DNA of 64,000 bases. Source: Usitatibacter palustris (GTDB lineage Bacteria; Pseudomonadota; Gammaproteobacteria; Burkholderiales; Usitatibacteraceae). Below the pieces are notes generated by a model. It was not told the DNA's origin and ran no database searches. It saw nothing but the letters and a program-made list of their open reading frames with translations. Location: NCBI RefSeq assembly GCF_013003985.1, contig NZ_CP053073.1, positions 1,922,001-1,986,000 on the forward strand, given 5' to 3'. Below are positions 9,044 through 16,397 of the stretch, in pieces. The stretch's first letter is position 1. The number at the start of each line of letters is the position of its first letter. The position numbers were made by a program, and so were the translations under genes.

Positions 9044-9319
9044 ATGGCGACAAGATTCATTCTCGAGGACGTTTCGCTCGTGGAGAACGACTTCTCCGCG
9101 GATTCGCGAAACAAGGAAGGAATTCGCATCGTGACCTACGAGCCGCGGCGCTGCATCACGCTCCAGCTCGCCATCGACCACATCGTGCAGATCGAGGTGG
9201 TGAAGGACAGCAAGGCCGGCGAGGATCGCTCGATCGTGACCCTGACCTCGGGGGTTCGCTACGTGACCCGGCGCGGCGCCAAGGAGCTATGCGCGGCCAT
9301 TGAAAAGGCCCACCCGTAG
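9044..9319 (+). CDS. Conserved-looking small protein, unknown function
   Basis: A 91-residue acidic/basic mixed protein with no signal peptide or membrane segment. It reads like a compact alpha/beta cytoplasmic fold (FILEDVSLVENDF, RIVTYEPRRCITLQLAIDHIVQIEVV, RSIVTLTSGVRYVTRRGAKELCAAIEKA). I do not recognise the family. The frame keeps a coding third-position bias and it is spaced normally between two transcription units on the same strand, which supports a real gene. Confidence 0.55.
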   Translation: MATRFILEDVSLVENDFSADSRNKEGIRIVTYEPRRCITLQLAIDHIVQIEVVKDSKAGEDRSIVTLTSGVRYVTRRGAKELCAAIEKAHP

Positions 9320-9342
9320 TTTCTTCCCGGTGGCATGCGAAA

Positions 9343-10512
9343 ATGCCGCCTATGGACTCCCAGTCGCTGCTCGTCGTTCTAGCCGTCCTCGTCGTCATCC
9401 TCGTGGCGGTGGTCGCATGGCTCGCCGTCACCCTTCGCGCCGGGCAGGAAAGCCGCCATCGCGAAGTCCTCTCCGACCTGCACTCCGGGCTGAACACCTC
9501 CGCCGACCGCATTGCCTCGCGCCAGAGCGAGGAGGGCGATCGCCTGCGCCGCGCCGTGGCCGACGAGCTGCAGCGTAATCGCGAGGGGTTGCTATCGTTC
9601 GAGAAGGCGCTGGCCGAGAAGGTCGATCACCGCCTGGGCGAGATCGGCGGCAAGGTGAGCGAACGGCTCGATGAGGGCTTCAAGCGCACGAACGACACCT
9701 TCGTGAACGTGATGCTGCGGCTGCAGACGATCGACGATGCGCAGAAGAAGCTCGAAGCGCTTTCCTCCAACGTCACCAGCCTGCAGAACCTGCTGGGGAG
9801 CAAGAGTGCCCGCGGCGCGCTGGGCGAGCGCCAGCTCGAGGACCTCGTGCGCAACATGCTTCCCGACACCGCCTTCGATTTCCAGTACACCTTCCCGAGC
9901 GGTGTCCGCGCCGACTGCGTGCTGAAGCTGCCCGAGCCGATGGGGCTGCTGTGCGTGGACTCCAAGTTCCCGCTCGAGAATTACGAGCGGATGATCAGCG
10001 ATGGCGCGGAGAAGGTCTCGATCACCGTGTTCAAGAGCGATGTTCGCCGCCACGTCGACAACATTGCGCTGCGATACATCATCCCGGGGCAGACCGCGGA
10101 TGGCGCCGTGATGTTCGTGCCGTCGGAAGCGATTTTCGCGGAGATCCACTCGCGCCATCGCGACCTCGTGGACTACGCGCTGCAAAAGCGCGTGTGGATC
10201 GTCTCGCCCACCACGATGATGGCGGTGGTGAACACCGCGCGCGTCGTGATCAAGGATGTCGAGCAGCGCCGCCAGATCCACCTCATCAAGGATGAGCTGG
10301 GCAAGCTTGCCGCGGACTTCAACCGCTTCCAGGCGCGCATGGACAAGCTCGCCACGCACATCAACCAGGCGAAGACCGACGTCGAGGACGTGCAGACCTC
10401 GAGTCGCAAGATCACCGAGCGCTTCGTGAAGATCGAGCGCGTCGAGCTCGATTCGAACAAGCCGTCGCTGACCCTCGTGAAACCCAACGCAGAAGGAAAC
10501 GATTCCGAATGA
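9343..10512 (+). CDS. rmuC: DNA recombination protein RmuC
   Basis: A 389-residue protein of the RmuC family, which limits recombination at inverted repeats. An N-terminal membrane anchor (LLVVLAVLVVILVAVVAWLAV) is followed by a coiled-coil region (about 35-135) and the nuclease-like RmuC domain (about 140-360, with SKSARGALGERQLEDLVR, DSKFPLENY, VMFVPSEAIFAEI, VWIVSPTTMMAVV). The start could also be the ATG three codons later at 9352; neither has a strong ribosome-binding site. The gene overlaps the following dehydrogenase by ATGA. Its presence is worth noting because the window contains several long palindromes. Confidence 0.93.
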   Translation: MPPMDSQSLLVVLAVLVVILVAVVAWLAVTLRAGQESRHREVLSDLHSGLNTSADRIASRQSEEGDRLRRAVADELQRNREGLLSFEKALAEKVDHRLGEIGGKVSERLDEGFKRTNDTFVNVMLRLQTIDDAQKKLEALSSNVTSLQNLLGSKSARGALGERQLEDLVRNMLPDTAFDFQYTFPSGVRADCVLKLPEPMGLLCVDSKFPLENYERMISDGAEKVSITVFKSDVRRHVDNIALRYIIPGQTADGAVMFVPSEAIFAEIHSRHRDLVDYALQKRVWIVSPTTMMAVVNTARVVIKDVEQRRQIHLIKDELGKLAADFNRFQARMDKLATHINQAKTDVEDVQTSSRKITERFVKIERVELDSNKPSLTLVKPNAEGNDSE

Positions 10513-11633
10513 AGGTTCGCGCCGCCGTTCTCGAGACGATGGGAGCCGCGCTCCCGTACGCCCAATCGAAGCCGCTGACGATCTCCGAGGTCGAGCTGCG
10601 TCCACCCGGGCCGGGTGAAGTCCTCATCCGCATGGGTGCGGCGGGCCTTTGCCACTCCGACCTTTCGGTGATCAATGGCGATCGCCCGCGCCCGACGCCG
10701 ATGGCGCTGGGCCACGAAGCCGCCGGTGTCGTCGAAGCGCTCGGCCCCGGCGTCGATGACCTCAAGACGGGTGATCACGTCGTGCTGGTCTTCGTGCCGA
10801 GCTGCGGCCATTGCGCGCCTTGTGCCGAAGGCCGTCCTGCACTGTGTGAACCCGCGGTGATCTCCAACACGGCGGGCACGCTGCTTTCCGGCGAGCGCCG
10901 CATCTTCCGTGACGGGCAAATGGTTCATCACCACATGGGCTGCTCGGCGTTTGCCGAGGCCGCGGTGGTTTCGCGCCGCTCGTGCGTGAAGATCGATCCG
11001 GAGCTGCCGCTCGACGAAGCCGCACTGTTCGGATGCGCGGTCCTTACCGGCGTGGGCGCGGTCGTGAACACCGCGCAAGTTCGCGCGGGGAACTCTGTGG
11101 CGGTCGTGGGCCTTGGCGGCGTGGGTCTCGCCTCGGTGCTCGGTGCCGTGGCCTCGGGTGCGCGCGATATCGTCTGCGTGGATCTCTCCGACGAAAAACT
11201 CAAGCTCGCGACCGAACTGGGTGCCACGCACACCTTCAACGCGGCCGACCCGGATCTCATCGCCAAGGTGAAGGCGGCGACCGGCGGGGGCGTGGACTTC
11301 GCGATCGAGATGGCGGGTTCGGTGAAGGCGTTCGAATCGGCGTATCGCATCACGCGCCGCGGCGGCACGACGATCACCGCGGGCCTGCCGCATCCGAATG
11401 CGACGTGGCCGATGCCCGCCACGAACCTCGTCGCCGAGGAACGCACGATCAAGGGAAGCTACATCGGCACCTGCGTGCCGGCGCGCGACCTGCCGCGCTA
11501 CATCTCGCTCTATCGCCAGGGCCGCATGCCGGTGAACAAGCTGATGACCGCGCGCCTCAAGCTGGAAGACATCAACAAGGGTTTCGACCTGCTGCACGAA
11601 GGCAAGGCGGTGCGGCAGGTAGTGACGTTCTGA
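10509..11633 (+). CDS. Zinc-dependent alcohol dehydrogenase
   Basis: A 374-residue medium-chain dehydrogenase. The catalytic-zinc ligands are visible as Cys48 (GLCHSD), His69-Glu70 (GHEAAG) and a later Cys in ALFGCAVLTG. The structural-zinc loop has Cys99, Cys102, Cys105 and Cys113. The Rossmann motif is VVGLGGVGL, and the following VDLS acid suggests NAD. It resembles the class III/aryl-alcohol group of MDRs; the substrate is unknown. It starts 4 nt inside rmuC and ends 23 nt before the isocitrate dehydrogenase-type gene, so the three may be one transcription unit. Confidence 0.88.
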   Translation: MKVRAAVLETMGAALPYAQSKPLTISEVELRPPGPGEVLIRMGAAGLCHSDLSVINGDRPRPTPMALGHEAAGVVEALGPGVDDLKTGDHVVLVFVPSCGHCAPCAEGRPALCEPAVISNTAGTLLSGERRIFRDGQMVHHHMGCSAFAEAAVVSRRSCVKIDPELPLDEAALFGCAVLTGVGAVVNTAQVRAGNSVAVVGLGGVGLASVLGAVASGARDIVCVDLSDEKLKLATELGATHTFNAADPDLIAKVKAATGGGVDFAIEMAGSVKAFESAYRITRRGGTTITAGLPHPNATWPMPATNLVAEERTIKGSYIGTCVPARDLPRYISLYRQGRMPVNKLMTARLKLEDINKGFDLLHEGKAVRQVVTF

Positions 11634-11656
11634 AGCGCACACGACAAGGAATTGGC

Positions 11657-12688
11657 ATGGCCAAGAAAACGAAAGCGGCAATCACCGCGACCCTCATTCC
11701 CGGCGACGGCATCGGCCCGGAGATCAGCGCCGCGGTGGTCGCGATCCTGGATGCGGCGGGCGCACCATTCAAGTGGGACAAGCAGCTCGGAGGCGTTGCG
11801 GCCGTCGACAAGCATGGCGACCCGGCTCCGAAGCCGCTGCTCGACAGCATCACGAAGAACAAGATCGCGCTGAAAGGTCCGCTCGCGACCCCGATCGGTG
11901 GCGGCTACCGCTCGATCAACGTGCGGCTGCGCGAGACCTTCGGCCTCTACTGCAACCTCCGGCCCGTGCGCACGCTGGTTCCCGGCGGTCGCTACGAGAA
12001 CATCGACATCGTTCTCTTCCGCGAGAACCTCGAGGGCCTGTACGTCGCCTGGGAGCATTACCTCAACATCGACGGCGATCCGCACGCGGTGGCGGTGTCT
12101 TCGGGCATCAACACGCGCGCGGGCAGCAAACGCATCTGCGAGGCGGCGTTCGAATACGCGGTCAAGCACAAACGCAAGAAGGTCACGGTGGTCCACAAGG
12201 CCAACGTGTTGAAGGCGCTCACCGGCATCTTCCTCGAGACCGGCAAGATGGTCGCGAAGGACTATCCGAAGATCGAGTGCAACGACCGCATCGTCGATGC
12301 CTGCGCGATGGAGCTCGTGCTCAATCCCTGGAAGTACGACGTCATCGTCACCACGAACCTGTTCGGCGACATCCTGTCCGACCTGTTGGCGGGCCTCGTC
12401 GGCGGCCTGGGCATGGCGCCCGGTGCCAACATCGGCGACGGCGCGGCGATTTTCGAGGCGGTGCACGGCTCGGCGCCCGACATCGCGGGCAAGGGCATCG
12501 CCAATCCGCTCGCACTGCTGCTTGCCGCAAACCTCATGCTCGACCACGTGGGCGAGGAGGCGATCTCCAAGCGCATCAACAACGCGATCGATGCCGTGCT
12601 CAACAAGGACAACATTCGCACCGGCGACCTGGGCGGCAAGGCAACCACCAAGCAGTTCGCCAATGCCGTAATCAAGAGGCTCAAGTAG
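11657..12688 (+). CDS. NAD-dependent isocitrate dehydrogenase-type enzyme
   Basis: A 343-residue enzyme of the isocitrate/isopropylmalate dehydrogenase family. Seen are LIPGDGIGPEI near the N-terminus, the substrate-binding RLRETFGLYCNLRPVR, the FRENLEGLYVAWEH block (ENLEG type, closer to NAD-isocitrate dehydrogenases than to LeuB), KANVLK, and the metal-binding region TTNLFGDILSDLLAGLVGG. The expected reaction is oxidative decarboxylation of isocitrate in the TCA cycle; homoisocitrate or another malate analogue cannot be excluded. The ATG at 11657 follows AAGGA. Confidence 0.85.
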   Translation: MAKKTKAAITATLIPGDGIGPEISAAVVAILDAAGAPFKWDKQLGGVAAVDKHGDPAPKPLLDSITKNKIALKGPLATPIGGGYRSINVRLRETFGLYCNLRPVRTLVPGGRYENIDIVLFRENLEGLYVAWEHYLNIDGDPHAVAVSSGINTRAGSKRICEAAFEYAVKHKRKKVTVVHKANVLKALTGIFLETGKMVAKDYPKIECNDRIVDACAMELVLNPWKYDVIVTTNLFGDILSDLLAGLVGGLGMAPGANIGDGAAIFEAVHGSAPDIAGKGIANPLALLLAANLMLDHVGEEAISKRINNAIDAVLNKDNIRTGDLGGKATTKQFANAVIKRLK

Positions 12689-12701
12689 GTATCATCGCGT
12701 A

Positions 12702-13220
12702 ATGAAACTGATCGGCATCGCGGGATTCAGCGGCAACGGCAAGACCACGCTCATCGAGAAGCTGGTCCCGATCTTCGTGCGCGAAGGCCTCAAGGTCTCG
12801 CTCATCAAGCACGCGCACCACGAGTTCGACGTGGACAAGCCGGGCAAGGATTCGCACCGCCATCGTCAGGCCGGTTGCACCGAGGTGCTCGTCAGTTCGT
12901 CGCGCCGCTGGGCGCTCATGCATGAGCTGCGGTCGGTCTCGGAGCCCACGCTGCCCGAGCTGCTCTCGCACTTCTCGCCGTGCGATCTCGTGATCGTCGA
13001 AGGCTACAAGCACGCCGACATCCCCAAGGTGGAAGTCCATCGCAAGGATGCGAACTCGCCGACACTGCATCCGGAGGACGCGAACGTTGTCGCGGTGGCC
13101 ACGGATGAAGCGCTTCCGACCAAGCTGCCGCAGTTCTCGATCGACGACGCCGAGGCCATCGCGAGCTTCGTGATCAAGCACCTGGGTCTGCATCGCGCGC
13201 GGCTCGGGATCGTCAAGTAG
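12702..13220 (+). CDS. mobB: Molybdopterin-guanine dinucleotide biosynthesis adapter MobB
   Basis: A 172-residue P-loop GTPase. Walker A GFSGNGKTTL is at residues 8-17, followed by a conserved LIKHAHHEFDVDKPGKDSHRHRQAG segment (broken here over about 40-65) and LVIVEGYKHADIPKVEVHR, typical of MobB. It assists MobA in attaching GMP to molybdopterin. It is the first of three cofactor genes (mobB-moaD-moaE). The bis-MGD chemistry is not needed by SoxC itself, which uses the Mo-molybdopterin form, so other molybdoenzymes probably exist elsewhere in the genome. Confidence 0.93.
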   Translation: MKLIGIAGFSGNGKTTLIEKLVPIFVREGLKVSLIKHAHHEFDVDKPGKDSHRHRQAGCTEVLVSSSRRWALMHELRSVSEPTLPELLSHFSPCDLVIVEGYKHADIPKVEVHRKDANSPTLHPEDANVVAVATDEALPTKLPQFSIDDAEAIASFVIKHLGLHRARLGIVK

Positions 13221-13226
13221 CTTCCA

Positions 13227-13481
13227 GTGGTCACGCTCCTTTACTTCGCCAGCCTGCGCGAGAGCCTTGCCTGCTCACGTGAGCAGGTTGCGCTTCCTTC
13301 CGGTTCTCCCACGGTTGCCGCACTCCTCGAGCAACTGCGTTCGCGCGATGCGCGCTGGTCCGAAGCCTTCGCGCCCGGGAAGAACTTTCGCATCGCCGTG
13401 AACCAGCAGATGGCGAATGCCACCACCGCGCTGAAGACCGGTGACGAGATCGCGTTCTTTCCGCCGGTCACCGGAGGCTGA
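13227..13481 (+). CDS. moaD: Molybdopterin synthase sulfur-carrier subunit MoaD
   Basis: An 84-residue ubiquitin-like protein that starts with GTG six nt after mobB and ends in the required Gly-Gly (PPVTGG). The C-terminal glycine is thiocarboxylated and donates sulfur to precursor Z in the MoaD2-MoaE2 complex. Typical features are the N-terminal LLYFASLRE strand and the NQQ....T.LK.GDEIAFFPPVTGG end. The stop is 4 nt from moaE, consistent with coupled expression of the two subunits. Confidence 0.93.
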   Translation: MVTLLYFASLRESLACSREQVALPSGSPTVAALLEQLRSRDARWSEAFAPGKNFRIAVNQQMANATTALKTGDEIAFFPPVTGG

Positions 13482-13485
13482 GGCG

Positions 13486-13941
13486 ATGCCGATCGTCCGC
13501 GTCCAGGAGGCCGACTTCGACACGGGCCGCGAGCTCGATGCGCTGACGGGCGGCCGCAAGGATGTCGGCGCGCTCGCGAGCTTCACCGGCCTCGTGCGTG
13601 ATGCCAACGACGGCTCGTCGGTGAGCGCGATGACGCTCGAGCACTACCCGGGCATGACGGAAAAGGCGCTCGAGGAAATCTGCCGCGAAGCTCACCAGCG
13701 GTGGAGGTTGCTCGACACGCTCGTCATTCATCGCGTCGGCGCGTTGAAACCCGGTGACCGCATCGTGCTCGTGGGTGTGACGAGCGCGCATCGCGGCGAT
13801 GCGTTCGCCGCGTGCGAGTTCATCATGGACTACCTCAAGACCCGCGCACCGTTCTGGAAGAAGGAGGCGACGCCGCAGGGCGAGCGGTGGGTCGAGGCGA
13901 GATCCAGCGACGACACCGCCGCGAATCGCTGGCGCAAATGA
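13486..13941 (+). CDS. moaE: Molybdopterin synthase catalytic subunit MoaE
   Basis: A 151-residue catalytic subunit. Landmarks are GALASFTGLVRD, LEHYPGMTEKALEEI, IHRVGALKPGD, VGVTSAHRGDAFAACEFIMDYLKTRAPFWKKE and WVEA, including the Lys pair (FWKKE) of the active site. With MoaD it converts cyclic pyranopterin monophosphate to molybdopterin. The start at 13486 gives the normal N-terminus; the earlier in-frame ATG lies inside moaD. Confidence 0.94.
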   Translation: MPIVRVQEADFDTGRELDALTGGRKDVGALASFTGLVRDANDGSSVSAMTLEHYPGMTEKALEEICREAHQRWRLLDTLVIHRVGALKPGDRIVLVGVTSAHRGDAFAACEFIMDYLKTRAPFWKKEATPQGERWVEARSSDDTAANRWRK

Positions 13942-13963
13942 AGGCCTGAGGCTCGCTACTGCC

Positions 13964-15301
13964 TCACTTGGGTTTCGTCGTCGAGACGAAGCTCGCGCCC
14001 ACCTTGACGGGGCGGTCGACGACGCAGACGGGCTCCTTCTTGTCTTCGCATGCGCCAACCCAGCTCCTGAAGACATAGCCCGGGCGCGGCACGGCTCGCA
14101 ACTCCTCGGAGCCCGCGACCACGATTTCGCACCCCTTCTCGGGTACACAGTTGCTCTTGACCTCCCCTGGCCGGAGGATCACTCCATTCACCGCGGGCAG
14201 GAGCGTGACCGGGAAGCTCTTGGGCGGGGGCGGCGGCTTTCCCGCGGCAAACTTCGCGCCCACCTTGACGGACCGGTCGACCAGGCAGACGGGCTCCTTC
14301 ACTGCCTCGCATGCGCCAACCCAGCCGGCGAAGAGAAAGCCCTGGCGCGTCACGGCTCGCAACTCCACGGGGCCCGGGACCACGACTTCGCACGCCTTCT
14401 CGGGTACGCACTTGGTCTTGAACTCGGCAGGCCCGAAGATCGCTCCGTTCTGGGTCGGCAGGAGCGCGACCGTGAAACTCTTGTTCAGGGATTTCTTCGT
14501 GACGAAGGTCGCGCCCACCTTGGCGGGCTTGTCGAGGACGCAGAACGGCTCCTTCCTTCCTTCGCACGCGCCAATCCAGCCGTCGAACACGTAGCCGCCT
14601 CGCTCCGCGGCGCGCAGCTCTACCGCGCCCACGATCGTGAACTGGCACGCCTTCTCGGGCACGCACTTGGCCGGGTAGCCGCCGGGCAGGAGGATCGCGC
14701 CGCCTGTAGTGGGCATGAGCTCGCCCGGGAATTGCTTGGGCTTGGGCGGCGGCGGCGTGACCGGCGGCGGCGTGACCGGCGGCGGCTTGACCGGCGGCGC
14801 AGGCGTCGGGGGCGGGGGCGTCGGCGCCTTCGCAGTGACGCACGTGAGCTTGCCGTCGAGGTTCTCGATGGAGCCGTTGCAGGGCATCTTCAGCTCGGAT
14901 ACCGCCTTGACACCGGCCTTGTTCGCGCAGAGTGCGCGGAGCACTTCGTCGTAGCTGATGATCGGGCCGACGCACGTCTGCGTGTAGCTGCCGGCCGGGG
15001 CCGGGCGAATTCCACCTTGCGGAGGCGGGGACGGGGGAGGCGGCGTGTACGGAACGCACGTCAGCACGCCATTCAAGTTCTCGACCAGTCCCTTCGTGCA
15101 GGGCAGCGTGAGCGTGGTCGCATTGGGGGTCTGGTTCGCACGCAGGCAAGTCGCGGAGAGCGTGTTGCCGGACACCTTCACGTTGGAGCAGGTCGACACG
15201 TAGCTTCCCTGGGGCGCTCCCGGCGGAAGGGGCGGTAGCTGCGCCTGGGCTGCCGTGGCCGCGAGCAGCAGGCCGAGGGTCGTGCGCCATTGCGTGGTCA
15301 T
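13964..15301 (-). CDS. Secreted CVNH-like and InlB-repeat-like modular protein
   Basis: A 445-residue exported protein (signal peptide ending AAQAQ). Two N-terminal modules of about 55-60 residues (about 32-85 and 100-155) follow the cyanovirin-N homology pattern: GSY..TC.N, NTLSATC, LPC, ENLNG.LTC. A Pro-rich hinge (about 158-190) follows. Three repeats of about 75-80 residues (from about 190, 270 and 355) then contain P..GGAI/NGVI, K/NCVPEK.C, ELRA, GYVF..W.GACE..KEP.C.VD..VKVGA.F, resembling divergent InlB B-repeats. Each repeat has four Cys. CVNH domains often bind glycans; binding here is an inference. It is convergent with moaE and is followed upstream by a related, smaller gene. Confidence 0.75.
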   Translation of the reverse strand: MTTQWRTTLGLLLAATAAQAQLPPLPPGAPQGSYVSTCSNVKVSGNTLSATCLRANQTPNATTLTLPCTKGLVENLNGVLTCVPYTPPPPSPPPQGGIRPAPAGSYTQTCVGPIISYDEVLRALCANKAGVKAVSELKMPCNGSIENLDGKLTCVTAKAPTPPPPTPAPPVKPPPVTPPPVTPPPPKPKQFPGELMPTTGGAILLPGGYPAKCVPEKACQFTIVGAVELRAAERGGYVFDGWIGACEGRKEPFCVLDKPAKVGATFVTKKSLNKSFTVALLPTQNGAIFGPAEFKTKCVPEKACEVVVPGPVELRAVTRQGFLFAGWVGACEAVKEPVCLVDRSVKVGAKFAAGKPPPPPKSFPVTLLPAVNGVILRPGEVKSNCVPEKGCEIVVAGSEELRAVPRPGYVFRSWVGACEDKKEPVCVVDRPVKVGASFVSTTKPK

Positions 15302-15384
15302 TGTTGTCTCCCTTTGTTATATGAACGACTGCGCAAGTATGGGGCGACGTCCCCTGCGGCGGTATGCGACCTAGGTCCCGCGAA

Positions 15385-15945
15385 CTACCTCCCGGGCGGC
15401 CGCGGCGTGGTCACGCAGGTCAGCGCGCCATTGGCGTTCGCGATGTCCCCCAGGCAGGGCAGCAGCAGCGTCGCTCCCTTGTTGACGGACTTGTCGGTGC
15501 GCCGGCAATCGGCCACGAGCGTCGTCTTCGGAAGTCCGGCTGCTGCACTCTGTTTCGTGCCGATGTTGCTGCACGTCTCCACGTAGGTGCCCTCGGGCAG
15601 GTTGGTGGTGCGCAGGAAGGCGGCGATCACCCGGCCGCTTTCGTTCACGGTACAGACGGCCGCGGGTCCGGTGCAAAGCCCCATCCAGTTCGTGAACCTG
15701 GTGCCTGCGGCGGTGCGTGTCGTGAGCTTCGCGGGTCCCGTCACCACGAACGTGCACACGAGCGGCGGTGAGCAGGTATGCACCTTCTGATCCTGCGATG
15801 TCAGGATCACCTCTCCGCCGATCTCGGGCGCGATCTCGATCTTCAGGAGCGTGGGGGGTTGCGATGGCGACGGCGCGGGAGTTTGCGCTTGCGACGCGAT
15901 CGCGGCGGGGAGCGCAAGCACGACGAACAGGGTTCTCAGTTTCAT
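15385..15945 (-). CDS. Secreted InlB-repeat-like and CVNH-like protein
   Basis: A 186-residue exported protein (signal peptide ending near ASQAQ) made of the same two module types as its neighbour but in the opposite order. One InlB-like repeat (about 35-112: GGEVILTS, TCSPPLVCTFVV, F.NWMGLCTGPAAVCTVNESGRVIAAF) is followed by one CVNH-like module (about 117-180: GTYVETCSN, TTLVADCR, LLLPCLGDIANANGALTCV). It is on the same strand as, and 83 nt upstream of, the larger paralogue. Function is unknown; glycan or surface binding is a reasonable guess. Confidence 0.7.
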   Translation of the reverse strand: MKLRTLFVVLALPAAIASQAQTPAPSPSQPPTLLKIEIAPEIGGEVILTSQDQKVHTCSPPLVCTFVVTGPAKLTTRTAAGTRFTNWMGLCTGPAAVCTVNESGRVIAAFLRTTNLPEGTYVETCSNIGTKQSAAAGLPKTTLVADCRRTDKSVNKGATLLLPCLGDIANANGALTCVTTPRPPGR

Positions 15946-15974
15946 TGTTGACCTCTTTGTCTTCAGGTTTGTCT

Positions 15975-16313
15975 TCAGGAGCTGCAGAAAATCTCGCGCG
16001 TGAGCGAGATCATCTTGAGGATGCGCGGATCCTCGATGCGGTAGAAAACTTTCTGGGCTTCCTTGCGCGCGACGAGGATGTTCTGGTCGCGAAGGACGGC
16101 AAGGTGCTGGGAGATGTTGCTCTGCGAGGTGCCCACCGCATCCACGATCTCGAGGACCGAGAGCTCCTCGGTGCCGACGAGGCAGAGGATCTTGAGTCGC
16201 AGCGGGTGCGCCATCGCCTGCATCGCGGCGCTGGCCTGTTCGATGTTCTCAGTCTTGCCGATCAGGTCGAAGATGTCTTCGTTGGCAGCGGATGTCTTCT
16301 TGCGGGTGGGCAT
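15975..16313 (-). CDS. ArsR-family repressor, SqrR/BigR-like persulfide sensor
   Basis: A 112-residue winged-helix regulator. The HTH covers about residues 52-80 (LSVLEIVDAVGTSQSNISQHLAVLRDQ), followed by a beta-wing (ILVARKEAQKVFYRI). It lacks the arsenite motif. Two Cys are present at 44 (KILCLVG) and 110 (EIFCSS), 66 residues apart. That is the spacing of the sulfide/persulfide-sensing Cys pairs in R. capsulatus SqrR (41/107) and BigR (42/108). It is divergent from soxC across an 84-nt gap, so I infer that it represses the sox operon until sulfane sulfur accumulates. A consensus TATAAT promoter precedes it. Confidence 0.85.
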   Translation of the reverse strand: MPTRKKTSAANEDIFDLIGKTENIEQASAAMQAMAHPLRLKILCLVGTEELSVLEIVDAVGTSQSNISQHLAVLRDQNILVARKEAQKVFYRIEDPRILKMISLTREIFCSS

Positions 16314-16340
16314 GGCGGGTGCGATGGAGAGGGTGCGGCC

Positions 16341-16368
16341 ATTATAGGTATGTATTAGCCCATCGCAA
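16341..16368 (-). promoter_or_regulatory. Promoter of the SqrR-like regulator gene
   Basis: On the minus strand TTGCGA (16368-16363), a 16-nt spacer and a perfect TATAAT (16346-16341) form a good sigma-70 promoter 28 nt ahead of the regulator start. It lies in the divergent sox control region, so an operator for the regulator is likely to overlap it. Confidence 0.6.
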
Positions 16369-16381
16369 TATTAGGCAACAC

Positions 16382-16390
16382 TGATATACT
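16382..16390 (+). promoter_or_regulatory. Extended -10 in front of soxC
   Basis: TGATATACT matches an extended -10 (TGn plus TATACT). The predicted transcription start would fall at about 16397, at or next to the soxC ATG at 16398. Either the sox message is leaderless or the true promoter lies further upstream. Confidence 0.4.
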
Positions 16391-16397
16391 GGTCCGC

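Noticed and set aside
13942..13963. Terminator between moaE and the convergent CVNH-like gene
   Set aside because: A TGAGGC/GCCTCA pair is present but partly extends into the next gene and has no T-run on either strand.
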